Shown here piece after piece: positions 42,716-54,731 of a DNA stretch of 64,000 bases. The stretch comes from Helianthus annuus (lineage: Eukaryota; Streptophyta; Magnoliopsida; Asterales; Asteraceae): assembly GCF_002127325.2 (NCBI RefSeq), contig NC_035434.2, forward strand, positions 83,520,787 through 83,584,786, read 5' to 3'. Below the pieces are notes generated by a model, which was not told the origin of the DNA, ran no database searches, and worked only from the letters and a program-made list of their open reading frames with translations. The position numbers were made by a program, and so were the translations under genes. Each line of letters begins with the position of its first letter. The stretch's first letter is position 1.

Positions 42716-45700
42716 ATGGCTGGGGAATTTTACAACACGTTTTTCAACGTGTTCACATCCGAATCGTCCGAGATTGCAAATGTTACACCAAAAACTATCA
42801 TGAAGGCCATCTACGAGAACATCAAGCATGATAACTTCTACGGAACACACTCAAAGCCACCAACTCTGGAAAGCATTGAAAATTATACATGGTGGAAAGA
42901 ACGGTTTATTAACTGGGCGAAAGCGTATGCCCATGAAAGCTGGTTCTGTCTGGAGTTTGGATACGAAAGGCCAAAAGATGATAAAGGCGAAGAGCTACCG
43001 TTCAAGAGATTTACAAGAGAAGATAAATCTGAGTTTGCTGCCGAACAAAGAATGATTGCGTTGATCCAGTCAGCAATTAGGAATGATATATTTGCATTGC
43101 TTACTCATGATGGATCGTCAAAGTCAGTTTGGGAAGCTTTACGAGTTAAAGCTGAGGGGGGAAACAGATTAGAAAAAATTAAATTGCGTTACTTAAAAAC
43201 GAATTTGATCTGTTTGACAATATAAAAGGAGAGATAGTGAGACAAATGATAGAGAGATTCTGTCACCTCAAAATCGAACTTGAACGTTTTAAAATTGACA
43301 AAACAAGAGAGGAACTTATTGATAAAGTCATTGAAGCGTTACCACGAGCAGATCAGTGGGAAATGTTTGTTTTTATATTAAAAAATGATGCTTCATATGA
43401 TGAAATTTCTCTTGATTCTCTGTTTGAAAAGATTGAAAGTCATGATCTGGAGTTACAAAAGCAAAGCAAGATGACTGGTTCTTCACATCAACAGAATGTG
43501 GGCTTGTATTACAAAGGCAGTGTACCTTCTGATAAAGGCGTTGGGTCACCAAAAACAACATTTAGTGGTGAGAAGATGATAGAACCACAAACAACGTTGA
43601 CAAGTCATCATTCTGGATATCATTCATCTGAAGAGATTCTGTGCAACATTGCTCTTAAATTGAAGAATTCTCCTGCAATGAGCATCAATGCAGCAAAGCA
43701 GCAAATGAGTTTCCTTGCATCTGTCCTGGAGTCATATGAAGGTCTTGTAGCTGGAAAAATTGGAAATTCCGAATTGACCAAAGAAGACTACGACCAGATT
43801 GATCCAGAAGAGATGGAGCTCATTGACATCCGTTGGTGTTTAGCTAGTTGTATTTGCAGAGCTCAGAGATATATAGAGATTACCGGGAAACAATCGCTTG
43901 GAGGTGCTTCAACAAAACTTGGATTCGACAAATCCAAAGTGACCTGCTTCAGATGCAAGCAAAAGGGTCATTTCAAAAGAGAATGTAGAAACTCTGAAGT
44001 TGCTGAAGGAAATGAACGTCCTTTCAACGATGATTATAATCGAAAGGCGATCTATCATCGAAGCAGAGAAGAGCCAAAGTTGATTGAAGATAAACCGAAA
44101 GAAAAATCAAGAGCTTGTGTTGTAATTTACGAGGATGAAGGTTTTGACTGGAGCACAGTTCTTCCAGATGAAGATCGTCCTAAAGATCCTCCTGTAACAG
44201 CTCATGGCAGAAAAGCATCAAAGGCTTCGCATTATGTTTTTGTTGCTGAAGTTCAAGATGAAAACAAAGACAAAGACACTGCTGAAATCCATGAAGAAAA
44301 AGTTGAGATCAAAGAGAGAACTCGAGAAGAGATCTTGAGTGAGAAGACTTACACAGAAAGAAATGTAGTCTACAACAGAATGGATGACATGCAGGAAGAG
44401 TATGAAAGTGTTGTCAGCAACAGAAGATGGGATAAGAAGAGAGAATGTTACTACAACAGAGAAGGTGAACCGGTTGTTCCAAAGAAAGACATAATCTTTG
44501 ATGATGTTCTTGTCGTTGTCCCGTTAAGAGCCGAATACTATAGACATGTGATGAAAGATGAAACATATGCTAAGAGGCTTGAAAAAGAGATCAGATATGC
44601 TATGTTATCCTGTCTATGAAAAAGGGATGAAGAGAGAATGAAGAAGAATGTTGAAGAGATGGTGAACAATCTGAAGAGGTTGAAATAGAAGCTGTTAAAG
44701 TTGAAGTTGTGAAAGAAGCTGTTACTGAAGAACAGCAGTTTGAAGAAGAGGTGAAGAAAGAAGAAAAGAATGAGAATTTGGATGCTGGTAATGATGGTGA
44801 GGAAGTCAGTATTGAAAAGAAGCAAGATGATGCTGATCAGATGCAGACAAAAGCTGCTGAAAATACCGAGGTGCCTATCACTGACGTAAATTCTGATTCT
44901 GAAAACTTAAAACTGATTGATCAGTGCAAGAAATGCATGGAACCGTGCAGAGCTTGTACTGAAAAAGATGAGCAATTCAAAACAAGAGATCTTGAATTCA
45001 CAAAAATCGAAAACATTTTCAAAGAAAAATGAAAAGAGATGTTAGAAAAAGAAAAAGTTTTTAAAGAAAATGATGAAAAACTTTCAGAAAAATGTAACAA
45101 ATTAGAGAAAGAAAATGAAGTTTTGAAAGAAAATGTTTCTAAAATGACAGAAGAGTGTTCTCAAAAAGAAATTGCTTGTCAAGAAATGAAAAAGGAATAT
45201 GACTCTATGAAATTAGCATATCACATTACAAAAGAGTCATATGAAAAAGTAAAAGACGAAATGAAATATGCTCAATCAAGAATGAATTATCTATCTGAAA
45301 CAACCAAAGAGCTTAAACGAATGTATGCTATAAAACAAGATGTTGTTAATTCCTATATTGAGGATGTTGCTAAGTTAAAGCGACAGATTGCTGATTTAGA
45401 ACAGGATAACAACAAGTTAAAAAGTTACCACGTCTCGTCATATGTGCTGGAACGAATTTTCAATATAAAACCGGGAGATGGTGAGTCTGAGCAAAACAAG
45501 AGAGGCATTGGCTCAGAGTTTCATCAAGTTCCACCACCGGAAAAGTTTGCATTTTATGATGAGGAAAAGGTCGAAAAAGCTTTCAACATGGTAGACCAAT
45601 TACCAGACAACATTGACATAACCTATTCCAAATCTGATGATTCTCATGATTCAGAGGTGGTAGGTAAAGTCGTTGAAAGTGTGTTGAAAGAAGAGTCGGT

Positions 45701-46667
45701 TGATACAGGTAAATCTGAATCACAGGATGAAGATGAAGGAAATCTTCATGATGGATATCTGAAGAACATAAAATCCGAGAAAAATTTGAATGATGATTCA
45801 AAGGGATTGGTTTATACCATGATTGGATCAGACAAATTGTTCTTAGATGTTGTATTCCCGATTCAGAATGTGATTTCAGAAAAGGTTGATAAAGTTTTCA
45901 AAATGGTTGAGATTGAAAAATCTGAGATTTCAAAGTTTGTTGGTAAGAGTCATAAAGGTTCATATAACAAACCTGGTTTCAAAAAGAAAAACATGAAGGT
46001 TGGGTTGGGTTATAAGAAGAAACAACATCAGAACAAAAATGAGACACCAAATTATCAGGCAAAAATGAGTTTTGTTCAAGGAAACAGTTTAGCTGAAGAG
46101 AAAGAACTTAAAATTGGACGACAGTTTAATGCTGAGTTTGAGGCACAAAAGAGAAAGCAACAACCACAGGTTAAAGATGTGTCCATGAGAACATGTTTCA
46201 AATGTGATAAAAAAGGACATCTTGCACGCAAGTGTCCAAATCTAAAACCTGTGGATGTTGATCAAAAGAAGATTGAGGCTGAGAAACAAAAATCTGAGAA
46301 TGTGAGAAAAAGGTCAACCAAATTTGATTCGAAACAAACTTGGAGGTATAACACAAACAAGTTTGCTTCAAATCAAAATTGGAAATCAAATCATAACAGG
46401 TTCGATTCAAGACAGACCTGGAATTCTCACACACACAGATTAAGAACAACACAAAGTTGGAAAACATCAGTTGATATGACAAAACCCCAACAGTTTTGGA
46501 AACCAAAAGTTGTTGTTCAAAATCAAAGTGCTCAAAAAGATTCACATTTTTACAAACGTGGTACACCGAAAGGTCAAACATGGAGTGTTAAGAAACATGT
46601 TGATTCGGTAAAAGATGAGAAAGCTAAAGTTAAAATTGAGAAAGTTTTTGTGAAAAATGACAATTAA
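42716..46667 (+). pseudogene. gag: COP-B long gag, three or four lesions
   Basis: Starts MAGEFYNTFFNVF. The first segment (to 43225) contains TWWKERFINWAKAY and a UBN2-like core ending SVWEALRVKAEGG. A frameshift near 43195 leads to 43237-44619 (FCHLKIELERFKID, LPRADQWEMFVF) with the knuckle CFRCKQKGHFKREC, then acidic/lysine-rich sequence. Further breaks: a frameshift between 44619 and 44709 and a TGA at 45030-45032. The last segment (45039-46667) is a strong coiled coil (LEKENEVLKENVSKM), acidic linkers, a second knuckle (CFKCDKKGHLARKC) and repeated QTW/QNW-type peptides (KQTWRYN, NQNWKSN, RQTWNSH). At well over 1200 codons it is long for a copia gag; long coiled-coil gags are known in Sireviruses. 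No DSG protease motif follows. Confidence 0.85.
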
Positions 46668-48825
46668 TTTCCAGCATTGAATGAAAATTATTGTGTTTAA
46701 ATGCCTAAGGTCCAACAGACCTGGGCTAAATTGTTCAAGTAATTCAATTAGTTGAATGTGCAGGTGCTCAAGAATACTGAAGACTGTGAGATTGAAAGTT
46801 GGAGCAGCCCGGCACATGAAGAGGAGGCAGAGGCTGCTGGACCCTGTGTTGGTTGAAACAGGGAGTTTGTTTTTTTTGGTACATAAATAAACAATATTTT
46901 CAAAACCCTAAAAATTTGAAAAATAAAAAAAAAAACCAAAAATATGTTTGTTTTTAATTTTTGGCAAAAATAGAAAATTTCAAAAATATGTGTTGATTGA
47001 ATACGCCGAAACCCTCACGGCTGAACAAACATGATTACTTTCAGCAGATTGAAAAACGGTTTTCAAACTGTTCAAATCAATGTGTTGTAAATCATGGGGG
47101 TTTACTGTTTTTAGTATAATTCAATGCACAGTTAGTAAAACATGGATGGCGAGACAAAGCTATCAGTATCGATTTGTCAAATTTCTTTAATGGTTTTGCA
47201 TTTTAGGGGGAGAAAAATTGTCAGAAAATACAAAAACATTAGAAAATTTGAAAAAGCCAAAAACATGATAACATTCAAAAATTAAGTTTTGTGTAAAAAG
47301 AGGAAATGATAGTACATCAGTAGACAGTTACAGTATGCTAAAGAAAGGTAATGATTAAGTAGCATTAAACAGTCTCACTGATGATATGTCGATAGGTTTT
47401 GATACATTTAGTAAACTTTTCAGGATATAAACCTAAATTCAAACACTTACTTATTTTGTGGAGAATGCTACTTGGATATATAGGTAACCCCTGAAATTTC
47501 GTTTGAAAGGTCTCGTATTCTGATATATTAGGTTTTTATACTCAATGATGTCGGGGGTATTATTCCGGGACTTCTGCTGAATGGAAATTCTGACCTAGTC
47601 CTTGGATAATATTTTTCTCAAATGCTTGAAACATAGCATAAGCCCTCAGCTGATTAGACAATAAAATTGATAATCATTGCTGTTGTAGCTAAAAGATCCT
47701 CTAAAGGGGACATACCGTAAAGTCGAAACGGATATCTCTCTGCGCATACGGAAGTATCGACCTGAGATCCCTCAGTTCTCGCATTTCCTAATTTATGTAC
47801 AGATATCATTGTAGTATAATCTCCTGTAAGACTGAATATTGAGATTCTGGATACGGGAGTATATTCAAGAGGTGGGACACATGATTGAGTTAAGTTTCTT
47901 AAAACACCTAAATCGTATCCTGAATTAGTTGAAATTTGTGTGAAAATTTAAGTGGATCAGTATATCGACAATCTTAGTGAATTGTTTAATTCTTAATGTG
48001 TAATTAAGCTCAACGGTACTTGTGACTTGTCAAAAACTGATATGATCCTCTGACGCATACTCAAACAAAAATATTGTCTGTAAATATGTTTGTACATATT
48101 TCTTTACTGCTTTATATTTTCAGAAAATACAAAAAGATTTTGATTTCTGCTTTATTTTCGATAAACCGATGTCTGAGTTGCTGAGTTTCAAAATCTAAGT
48201 AAGCTGATTGTGTTCCTGAAAATAAAACAAGTTCATTAATTTGATACTTGAATTAAAATAAAAAATTTCAAAAACAGTTTGTGATATCTCCAAGGTCATT
48301 AGTTTGGACTTGGACGATTAACTGTGAGGAAGTTGGATTCTTTAACACTGCCAAATCTGTAAAGATTGTTGATAGGGGGAGTGATTTAGAAAGTTGAATA
48401 GTGCCAGATTACGATTTCTGGAAAATTGAATGTTCCAAACGTTGTTACTTATAAATGTTTGAGTGTTGTAGATGTTATACCAGACTACGATCCTGAAAGT
48501 CGAGTCTAAGGGGGAGTCTGAAGACGAGCTCAACGCAAAAGGAAGCGTGAATTTGAGAAGCCATGTAACTATTCTAAAGGAGCTTGTATACGAAAAGCAA
48601 GGTGTCGATCCCAAAGCACGGAAGCTTGACGAAAGGGGGAGCCTGATGAAGAAAAGAGTTTACAGAAAGGAGAAGCTGAAGCTGGAGACAGATCCATGGG
48701 GATTCTGTTCAAACAAAAGGGAGTCTACGTTGATGAAAAAGTGTTAAAGCTTCAAGAAGACTCAAAAAGAGACAGAGAAAGACAAGACGCTACGAGATTG
48801 GCTGCGGCAATATCCAAGGGGAGTC
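46668..48825 (+). other. COP-B 3' non-coding region with repeated polypurine tracts
   Basis: No supported ORF. GGGGGAG-type tracts lie at 47206, 48375, 48510, 48635, 48718 and 48817. The last four share AAGGGNGAGTCTG-like context, spaced about 80-125 bp, and the final one abuts the 3' LTR. Multiplied polypurine tracts are a reported Sirevirus trait. Confidence 0.75.
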
Positions 48826-49218
48826 TGTTAGTGCATTTATGTCTATAGCCTTCGTCAATCCGAGCCGTAGCGAGAAACAGAAGAAAACGAGTCATTATAT
48901 TAGTGATAGCTAGTCAAAAAGGCAAGGTGGCATAATTGTAATAATGAGAAATCTCATTAAATGCCTTGGACTATAAATAGGAGATTATGTCATAGATTAG
49001 AAGACTTTTGCTCATTTGACATTTAGAAAGCTCTAGATCTAGAGAGAGAATCTAGAGAGAGAAAGTGTTGTCATTGTGATTCAAGGTGCTTGACGTTATC
49101 AAATCTTATATAGAATCACGTTTATATTACATCACGTGTGTTAGGTCGCGTTCGTGTACGGATTCTGCACGTTCTACGTTCGTTTCGCAATCGCTTCGGA
49201 GTCAAAACCGGTCCTACG
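48826..49218 (+). repeat. COP-B 3' LTR
   Basis: 393 bp, matching the 5' LTR with about nine substitutions and one indel. The terminal base is G instead of A. An apparent ORF start at 49086 lies inside it and is not a real start. Confidence 0.95.
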
Positions 49219-49223
49219 ATGTT
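49219..49223 (+). other. COP-B target duplication, right
   Basis: ATGTT, identical to 40609-40613. Confidence 0.92.
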
Positions 49224-50801
49224 GTTTCTAGCAATGAATTCTGTTTTGCAGCATTAGAGTCAATTCCAGAAGGGCTGGAAACTGAAGAAGGAAGTTCCAG
49301 TGCAGAAAATGTGGATACAATTGCTGAAGCAGTGGTTACTGCTGTTGTTGGTGAACAACTGTTGGAAGAAAATTCAGAACCCATGTTGGAACCACTGTCT
49401 GACTCCTGGTCTGCTGAAGAAGAGGAGAAAAAGCCAGAAGAAAGTGAACATGTCTGTGATTGTGTCATGATGGCTGCAACTAAGGTATCACCCCAGGTTC
49501 TTAAAAACCTTTGTTCAGACAAATGCATCATAGCATTTGCAAACATCAAGGAGGTGAATGAAAACCTTAGAGATAGATTGCTAAGTGATGTAGTACAATT
49601 TGAGAAATCTTTAAAAGAATTGAAAATCAAATTGTCAGAAAAAGAAAATGAGATTTGCAGCCTCAAACATGAGCATAGCATAACCAAGGACCAACTCCAT
49701 GCCATTATAGAAAAATATCAGACCTGTAAAAAGGAGTTGGAGTCCACCGAAATCACTTGTGAAATATGGGTGGAATCCTGCAAAGGTTATGAAATTATGC
49801 TTGAAAAACAGATTGAAAGTAATGTAAAATTTGGCATAGGGTTCAGGAAAAATGACCAAATTGAAAACACTGCTGCAAATCAATCTGGTACTGTTGAAAT
49901 CATACCCACAAACAAGGATGGTCAAGAAGTTAAAATAACCGATAAAAGTGGCAACAAAAACACTTTGGAAAGATCAGTGGGGTCCTCAACTATTGAGGAG
50001 ACTGAGAAATACCAATTCAAACCCACATGGTCTGATGAGTGTGACATCCTTGAAAATTTTAAACCTATGGACTTCACTACTGTAGATGGTGTCAAAGCTC
50101 CAAAGGCCAAGGTAATTCCTCTTAAGGACATCCCAACAGTGGTTCAAAACTCTGTTGCAAAGGAGTCTGAAAAGAAGAAAAGAAAAGAGAAGATTAAAAA
50201 CTTGTTTTGTGATTTCTGTGTAAAGAAAAATCATTTGACCAGAGATTGTTTTCATTTGAAAGCTTATGAAATTAACAAAACAAGTACCATTGTGCCTTCA
50301 AAGAGTTGCACCATCTGTGGTAAATCAAACCATCTCACTCAAGAGTGTGTGTACCTGAAATCCTTTGAGGTCAAAAAGGAAGAGTACACTTCAAAAACAC
50401 TCATGAGTTCATCAAAATCACAAGTCGAAAAGCAACCACCATTTGTGCCTGTCCAAACAGCTGTTACAAAACACTTGAACCAAACATCTCTTAAAAGAGA
50501 GGTTCAAGTGACTGATGCACCCCCTGCTAACCAGTACTAAAGAGGTAAAGGTCAACCTCCATACCCAAGGGTCCCACATGTTTATGAGGCTTACAAAAGG
50601 CCTTCTAAACCAAAAGTGAACAGGCATCCCTTTGGTTACCAACAGTTGATGGGAAATGACCCCCAACAGTGGTTAGAGAAAAATGTTTCAAAAACTGCCC
50701 AAACCCCTGAGCTAACCACTGTCCATCTCCCTGAACTTAACATAGACACTGTTGAGACCCCATCCAAAGCCTTATTGGCTTTGGAGACCCTCCTGAACTA
50801 A
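49224..50801 (+). pseudogene. gag: COP-A gag, second part with two zinc knuckles
   Basis: Continues the COP-A frame across COP-B (codons resume VSSNEFCFAALE). An acidic segment is followed by a coiled coil (LKELKIKLSEKENEICSLK), a linker with FKPTWSDECDILENF, and two CX2CX4HX4C knuckles at 50208-50249 (CDFCVKKNHLTRDC) and 50307-50348 (CTICGKSNHLTQEC). A TAA at 50538-50540 interrupts it; the same frame goes on to 50801 (RHPFGYQQLMG). The gene encodes the particle and RNA-binding protein. Confidence 0.85.
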
Positions 50802-50814
50802 TTATTTACTTGAT

Positions 50815-52144
50815 GTGCAGGGAGCTTCTGCATGCTTAGATAGTCTTTGGTATGTAGATAGTGGAGGCTCCAGGTACATGACTGGATGTAGAGCCCTACT
50901 CAAGGAATCCAAAACTCATGAAGGGGGTGATATATCTTTTGGTAATAATAGTAAAGGGAAGGTGATGGGTTCTGGTACAGTACAGTCTGGAAATGTTAGA
51001 CAATCTAAAATTTAACCTCCTTAGTGTTTCACAAATGAGTGACAAAGGTTATGGGTCATTCCTTACTAAGGAGTGTTGTAGGATTGTTGGACCAGAAATG
51101 GTCAAAAAGATTGAAGAAATAATAAAAACTGGAAAAACTCAACTTGTTGCTCAAAGGAGTGGCAATGTTTATGTAGTTGATTTGTCAAAAGAGAGCCCTA
51201 GGACTGATGCCTGTCTGTTCTCAGCTACCTCTAACAAAGAGACAGAACTATGGCACAGAAGATTGGGGCACACAAATCTCAAGACAATCACTACTTTGTC
51301 AAAACAGGGCCTTGTAAGAGGTCTTCCACAAAAATTGTTCACCTGCCCTGAGCATTGTGTTTCCTGTTTAAAAGGAAAACAACATAAAAGCTCATTTAAG
51401 TCCATTGAAGAGTACAAAACAACCAAGTGCTTGCAAATGCTGCACATGGATCTGTTTGGCCCAGTAAAAGTCATGAGTCTTAAAAAGAAAAGATAAATTT
51501 TGGTGATTGTAGATGGATTTTCTAGGTTTACATGGACTTATTTCTTACATTCTAAAGATAAGACTGCAGGCATTCTGCAAGACTTTGTCAAACAGGTTGA
51601 AAAGCAGTTTGACTTGCCAGTAAAAGTCTTTAGGAGTGACAATGGCACGGAATTCAGAAATAGGGAGTTGGATGAGTTTTGTGTGTCAAAAGAAATTGTA
51701 AGGCGGTACAGCATTCCAAGGACACCAGAACAAAATGGAGTTGTTGGGAGAAAGAACAGAACAATGATTGAGGCTGCCAGAACCATGCTTGCTGATTCAG
51801 GTTTGCCATTAACTTTTTGGGCAGAGGCTGTAAACCTTGCCTGCTATGTCCAAAACAGAGTTTTGATCAACCCCAAGCATCAAAAGACTGCCTATGAAAT
51901 TCTGTATAAAATCAAACCACTGATCTCATACTTTAAAGTATTTGGCTGCCCATGTTTCATTTTAAACCTAAAACACTCCATTTTAAAATTTGCAGCCAAA
52001 GTAGACAGTGGATACCATTTGGGATACTCAACCATTGCTAAGGCCTACAAAGTGTTTAACACTAGGACTAAGACAGTGGAAGAGACTTTGAATGTTAAGT
52101 TCAATGAACTTTCTTCAATGAAAATCCCTGCAAATCCTGCTTAG
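50815..52144 (+). pseudogene. pol: COP-A protease and integrase
   Basis: The protease segment 50815-51015 has YVDSGGSRYMTG (Asp codon at 50857). After a frameshift near 51000 come LLSVSQMSDKG and the GAG pre-integrase/H2C2 region (LWHRRLGHTN, CPEHCVSCLKGK). A TAA at 51494-51496 interrupts the integrase core. Catalytic Asp codons are at 51449 (HMDLFGP) and 51638 (RSDNGTEF). The third residue, expected Glu 36 codons later, is Gly at 51746-51748 (QNGVVGRKN), so the integrase is dead. The C-terminal part includes FKVFGCPCF. Confidence 0.9.
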
Positions 52145-54164
52145 TTATTTGATCTTGATAAATTCACCTTTGAAAATGTTTCTGTCAAGACTAACAGTGC
52201 AAGTCCATCTCAACCATCTCCATCAGACGATGGATATGAAATAATCATTCCACAATAAAAGTTCACATCCATTGCTAGAGCAACAGATGTTTAAAACAGT
52301 TGTCAAAGCTCAACCACTGCTACATCAACAGTTGTTGACCAAAGTAGTCCTCAAACACCTACCTCCACATCGTCAAACACTGTTGGTAAAAATCCTCAAA
52401 CAATGGATATCAACATGTTTCCACTCCACTTCCTCCTATTCCTCCACCTCCATTTCAAGACACTGTTGGATCATCAAAGTCACCAACAGTTCTTAGCTCA
52501 GATGATTCACATCTGCATCCCTCACCCTTAAATGCCATCGTTCCATACAAAGGAGATTTAATCTTCTTGAAGTCTCATCCACTAGACCAAATCATTGGCA
52601 ACATCAATGAAGGGGTGCTCACAAGAAGTCAATCCCAAAACATCTGTCTTTTTACTGGTTTTCTATCACTTCATCAACCTGTCAAGTACCAAGAGGCACT
52701 GAAAAACAACAGTTGGATGGAAGCCATGCAAGAAGAGCTCCAACAGTTTAAGAGACAACAAGTATAGGAGCTTGTACCACTGCCAGAGGGTGTGAGTCCT
52801 ATTGGCACAAAGTGGGTCTTCAAAAATAAAACTGATGAAAGGGGCATTGTTGTCAAGAATAAAGCAAGGCTAGTGGTTCAAGGTTTCAGACAGGAAGAGG
52901 GCATTGATTGGAAGCTATCAGACTATTCCTGGCCTTTGTTGTCAACCACAACATAAAGGTGTTTCAAATGGATATCAAATGTGCTTTCCTCTATGGTAAT
53001 ATTCAAGAAGAGGTATATGTTTGTCAACCTCCTGGATTTGAGGATCCATTTAATCTAGATCATGTCTACAAGCTAAATAAAGCTTTGTATGGCCTGAAAC
53101 AAGCACCTAGAGCCTGGTATGAAACTCTTTCCACCTTTCTTCTATCTATTGGTTTCATAAGAGTTAAAATTGACAAAATACTATTTCTAAAATGGAGAGG
53201 GAAAGACTTGATGATTGTCCAGATTTATGTGGATGACATCATTTTTGAAAACACATGTTCTACAATGTGTGAAGAGTTCAGACAATTCACGACAGCTGAG
53301 TTTGAGATGAGTGCAATGGGTGAACTACAGTGTTTTCTTGGTCTCCAAGTAAAACAACTGCAAAATGGTACATTCATCCATCAAAGCAAATATGCTAAAG
53401 AACTTTTAAACAAGTTTGAGATGAATGACTGTAAACCATGTAGTACACCCATGGCAACCACCAAGCTAGTCATGACTGATGAGAAGGATGATTTGGTTGA
53501 TCAAACCTTATATAGAAGCATGATTGGGTCTTTATTGTACCCAACTGCATCTAGGCCAGACATCATGTTTGCAACATGTGTTTGTACAAGATCCCAGTCA
53601 GCCCCTAGAAAGTCTAACCTAATAGCTGTGAAAAGGATACTCAGATACATAAAAAGTTCTCCCACACTTGGTATCTGGTACCCTGCTAGTGGGAATATTA
53701 AGCTTTCAGGTTTCACAGAGAGTGACTTTGCTGGGGGCAATGCAACAAGGAAGTCCACATCAGGAGGGTGCCAATTTCTAGGTGATTGCTTAGTATCTTG
53801 GCAAAGCAAAAAGCAAGCGGCTGTTTCAACATCCACTACTGAGTATATTGCTGCTGCAAGCTGCACAGCCCAACTGTTATGGCTTCAAAATCAACTGCTG
53901 GATTTTGATATCACTGCCTTAAAGACACCACTCATGTTGGATAGTCAGGCAGTAGAAAATATCATCAAAAATCCAGTTTCACATTCAACCACCAAACACA
54001 TTGACATTAGACATCACTTTGTGAGGGATTGCCATGAAAAAGGTTTGATTTCTCAGCATCATGTCCATACTAAAGATCAGCTGGCAGATGTGCTAACAAA
54101 GGCTTTAGACACATCTACCTTTGAAAGCTTGATCTCTAGGATTGGAATTTTTAACATGGAATAA
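52145..54164 (+). pseudogene. pol: COP-A reverse transcriptase and RNase H
   Basis: A decayed Pro/Ser/Thr linker (52145-52600) precedes RT. The N-terminal RT reads YQEALKNNSWMEAMQEELQQF, then after a TAG LVPLPEGVSPIGTKWVFKNK and ARLVVQGFRQ. A deletion near 52910 removes the conserved segment before EAIRLFLAF and shifts the frame. The main frame 52908-54164 has DIKCAFLYG, PRAWYETL and catalytic YVDD (53226-53237). RNase H follows (SDFAGG, RKSTSG, STTEYIAA, DSQAV, TKHIDIRHHF, QLADVLTKAL). It ends at a natural-looking stop after GIFNME. Confidence 0.9.
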
Positions 54165-54731
54165 CAGGCAAAATCATGTTTTTCTATGAATAAAAAGCAT
54201 TAAAATATTTTCAGAAAATCAAAAATTCATCCTTAAAAATAGTTTAAAATGCAAATTTTATTTAATCCTTAAAAGTCTGCCATAACCACTGTTTTGGTTC
54301 AAACATCTGATCTGTGAATTTTATCCACTGCTGAAAGTCAACATCTGTTCTCTCATTTTCATTGATAATCACTGTTGTTCAAAAATCAGTGTTTTGAATC
54401 CACTGATAAGCTATCCACTGATAGTAAAAAATCAGCCACTATCTTCATTTTCACCACTGTAAACCACTAATATTGTTCAATCAGTGGTTTCCTAAACAAT
54501 TGTCATCCATTATTCATCAGAGGTTGTCACATGGACAGTACTTAGCCGTCAGATCTTTGTAACCGCTGCCACGTCAGTATTCACTTTTTCACTTTATAAA
54601 ACCCTGATCAAAACCCCAAACAGGGTTTCCACTATCGAATCGAATTCAAAATTCCTTTCAAAAGAAGTTACCATCAAAATCCTTCAAATCATTCATCTTC
54701 TTCCTTCTCTCACAACCACCTTCGATTCACC
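54165..54731 (+). promoter_or_regulatory. Promoter-like spacer before COP-A 3' ORF
   Basis: No ORF. It holds GCCACGTCAG at 54568-54577 (an ACGT core), TTTATAAAACCC with TATAAA at 54595-54600, then about 130 bp ending in a CT-rich run (54690-54720) and ACCATGGCT at 54729. This is the layout of a plant polymerase II promoter and 5' UTR. Activity is inference. Confidence 0.5.

Larger units (their letters stand above)
40614..49218 (+). mobile_element. COP-B: gag-only Ty1/copia (Sirevirus-like) nested in COP-A
   Basis: 8605 bp with LTRs of 392 and 393 bp, an iMet primer site, a long leader, a very long gag with two zinc knuckles, and 2.1 kb of non-coding DNA with repeated polypurine tracts. No protease, integrase or RT motif is found, so it would depend on another element. 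The target duplication ATGTT is exact, and the COP-A frame continues across it. LTRs differ at about nine positions (2.3%). Confidence 0.92.
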
